From assembly GCA_002308135.1 (NCBI GenBank), contig DBVK01000053.1, forward strand, positions 273 to 6,126: a stretch of 5,854 nt of DNA, in the 5' to 3' direction. The notes under the pieces are model-generated. The model was not told where the DNA came from, did not search any database, and saw only the letters and a program-made list of their open reading frames with translations. Position numbers and translations under genes: made by a program. The DNA is from Bacteroidales bacterium UBA1266 (lineage in GTDB: Bacteria > Bacteroidota > Bacteroidia > Bacteroidales > WCHB1-69). Shown here in pieces: positions 5,826-5,854 of the stretch; position 1 is the first letter of the stretch; the number at the start of each line of letters is the position of its first letter.

Positions 5826-5854
5826 ATGAACGTTATGAAACTATTAGCCGATAA
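5826..5854 (+). CDS. Start of next operon gene, possibly a FabG-type SDR reductase
   Basis: Ten nt after the dehydratase stop an ATG opens a frame reading MNVMKLLAD, which then leaves the window; an internal ATG at 5835 would give MKLLAD. The preceding A/T-rich spacer resembles the other starts here. Many Bacteroidota FabG-type 3-oxoacyl-ACP reductases begin with MKLL followed by a few residues and the Rossmann motif, and a ketoreductase is the step missing from this operon, so FabG-like is the best guess. Nine residues cannot prove it. Confidence 0.35.

Noticed and set aside
1..5854. CRISPR arrays, tRNA or rRNA genes, insertion sequences and attachment sites.
   Set aside because: No repeat-spacer pattern, no tRNA-like cloverleaf, no transposase and no terminal inverted repeats were seen on either strand.

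Overview
The window looks like a chromosomal segment from a member of the Bacteroidota, most likely the Bacteroidales. Four things point there. TAnnTTTG-type -7 promoter boxes occur at 1676-1683 (minus), 1728-1735 and 3023-3030. The translation starts at 1760, 3162, 4134, 5384 and 5826 follow A/T-rich sequence with no Shine-Dalgarno motif. A lipoprotein S41 peptidase is paired with a beta-barrel-like outer membrane protein. The protein families and their style also fit. Genus cannot be fixed by eye.

Left part, minus strand (1-1671): a two-gene operon. A signal-peptide-bearing, predicted beta-barrel protein of unknown function (1671-841) is followed by an S41-family (Tricorn/IRBP-like) lipoprotein peptidase that runs off the left edge (844-1). 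The two genes overlap by 4 nt (ATGA), which suggests translational coupling and a shared envelope role.

A short divergent promoter region (1672-1759) separates this operon from the plus-strand genes. The first of these (1760-2920) is a complete FAD-dependent oxidoreductase of the geranylgeranyl-reductase type. After a 241-nt gap come three tightly packed complete genes: a FabH-like ketosynthase III (3162-4109), a FabF-like ketosynthase II (4134-5363) and a FabZ-like 3-hydroxyacyl-ACP dehydratase (5384-5815). A further gene starts at 5826 and leaves the window after nine codons. Its first residues resemble the start of Bacteroidota FabG-type reductases, but that is only a hint. The gap holds a promoter-like box, a 26-nt pentanucleotide repeat and a 7-codon upstream ORF.

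Taken together, the plus-strand genes could supply initiation (KAS III), elongation (KAS II), dehydration (FabZ) and perhaps ketoreduction (next gene) of an acyl or polyketide chain, with a flavoprotein that may reduce or otherwise tailor the product. All catalytic residues that can be checked are intact. The KAS III has Thr where E. coli FabH has Phe87, which hints at starters longer than acetyl. The window therefore probably covers the start of an accessory type II fatty-acid/polyketide-like lipid pathway rather than the housekeeping FAS genes, but the product cannot be named from this sequence.
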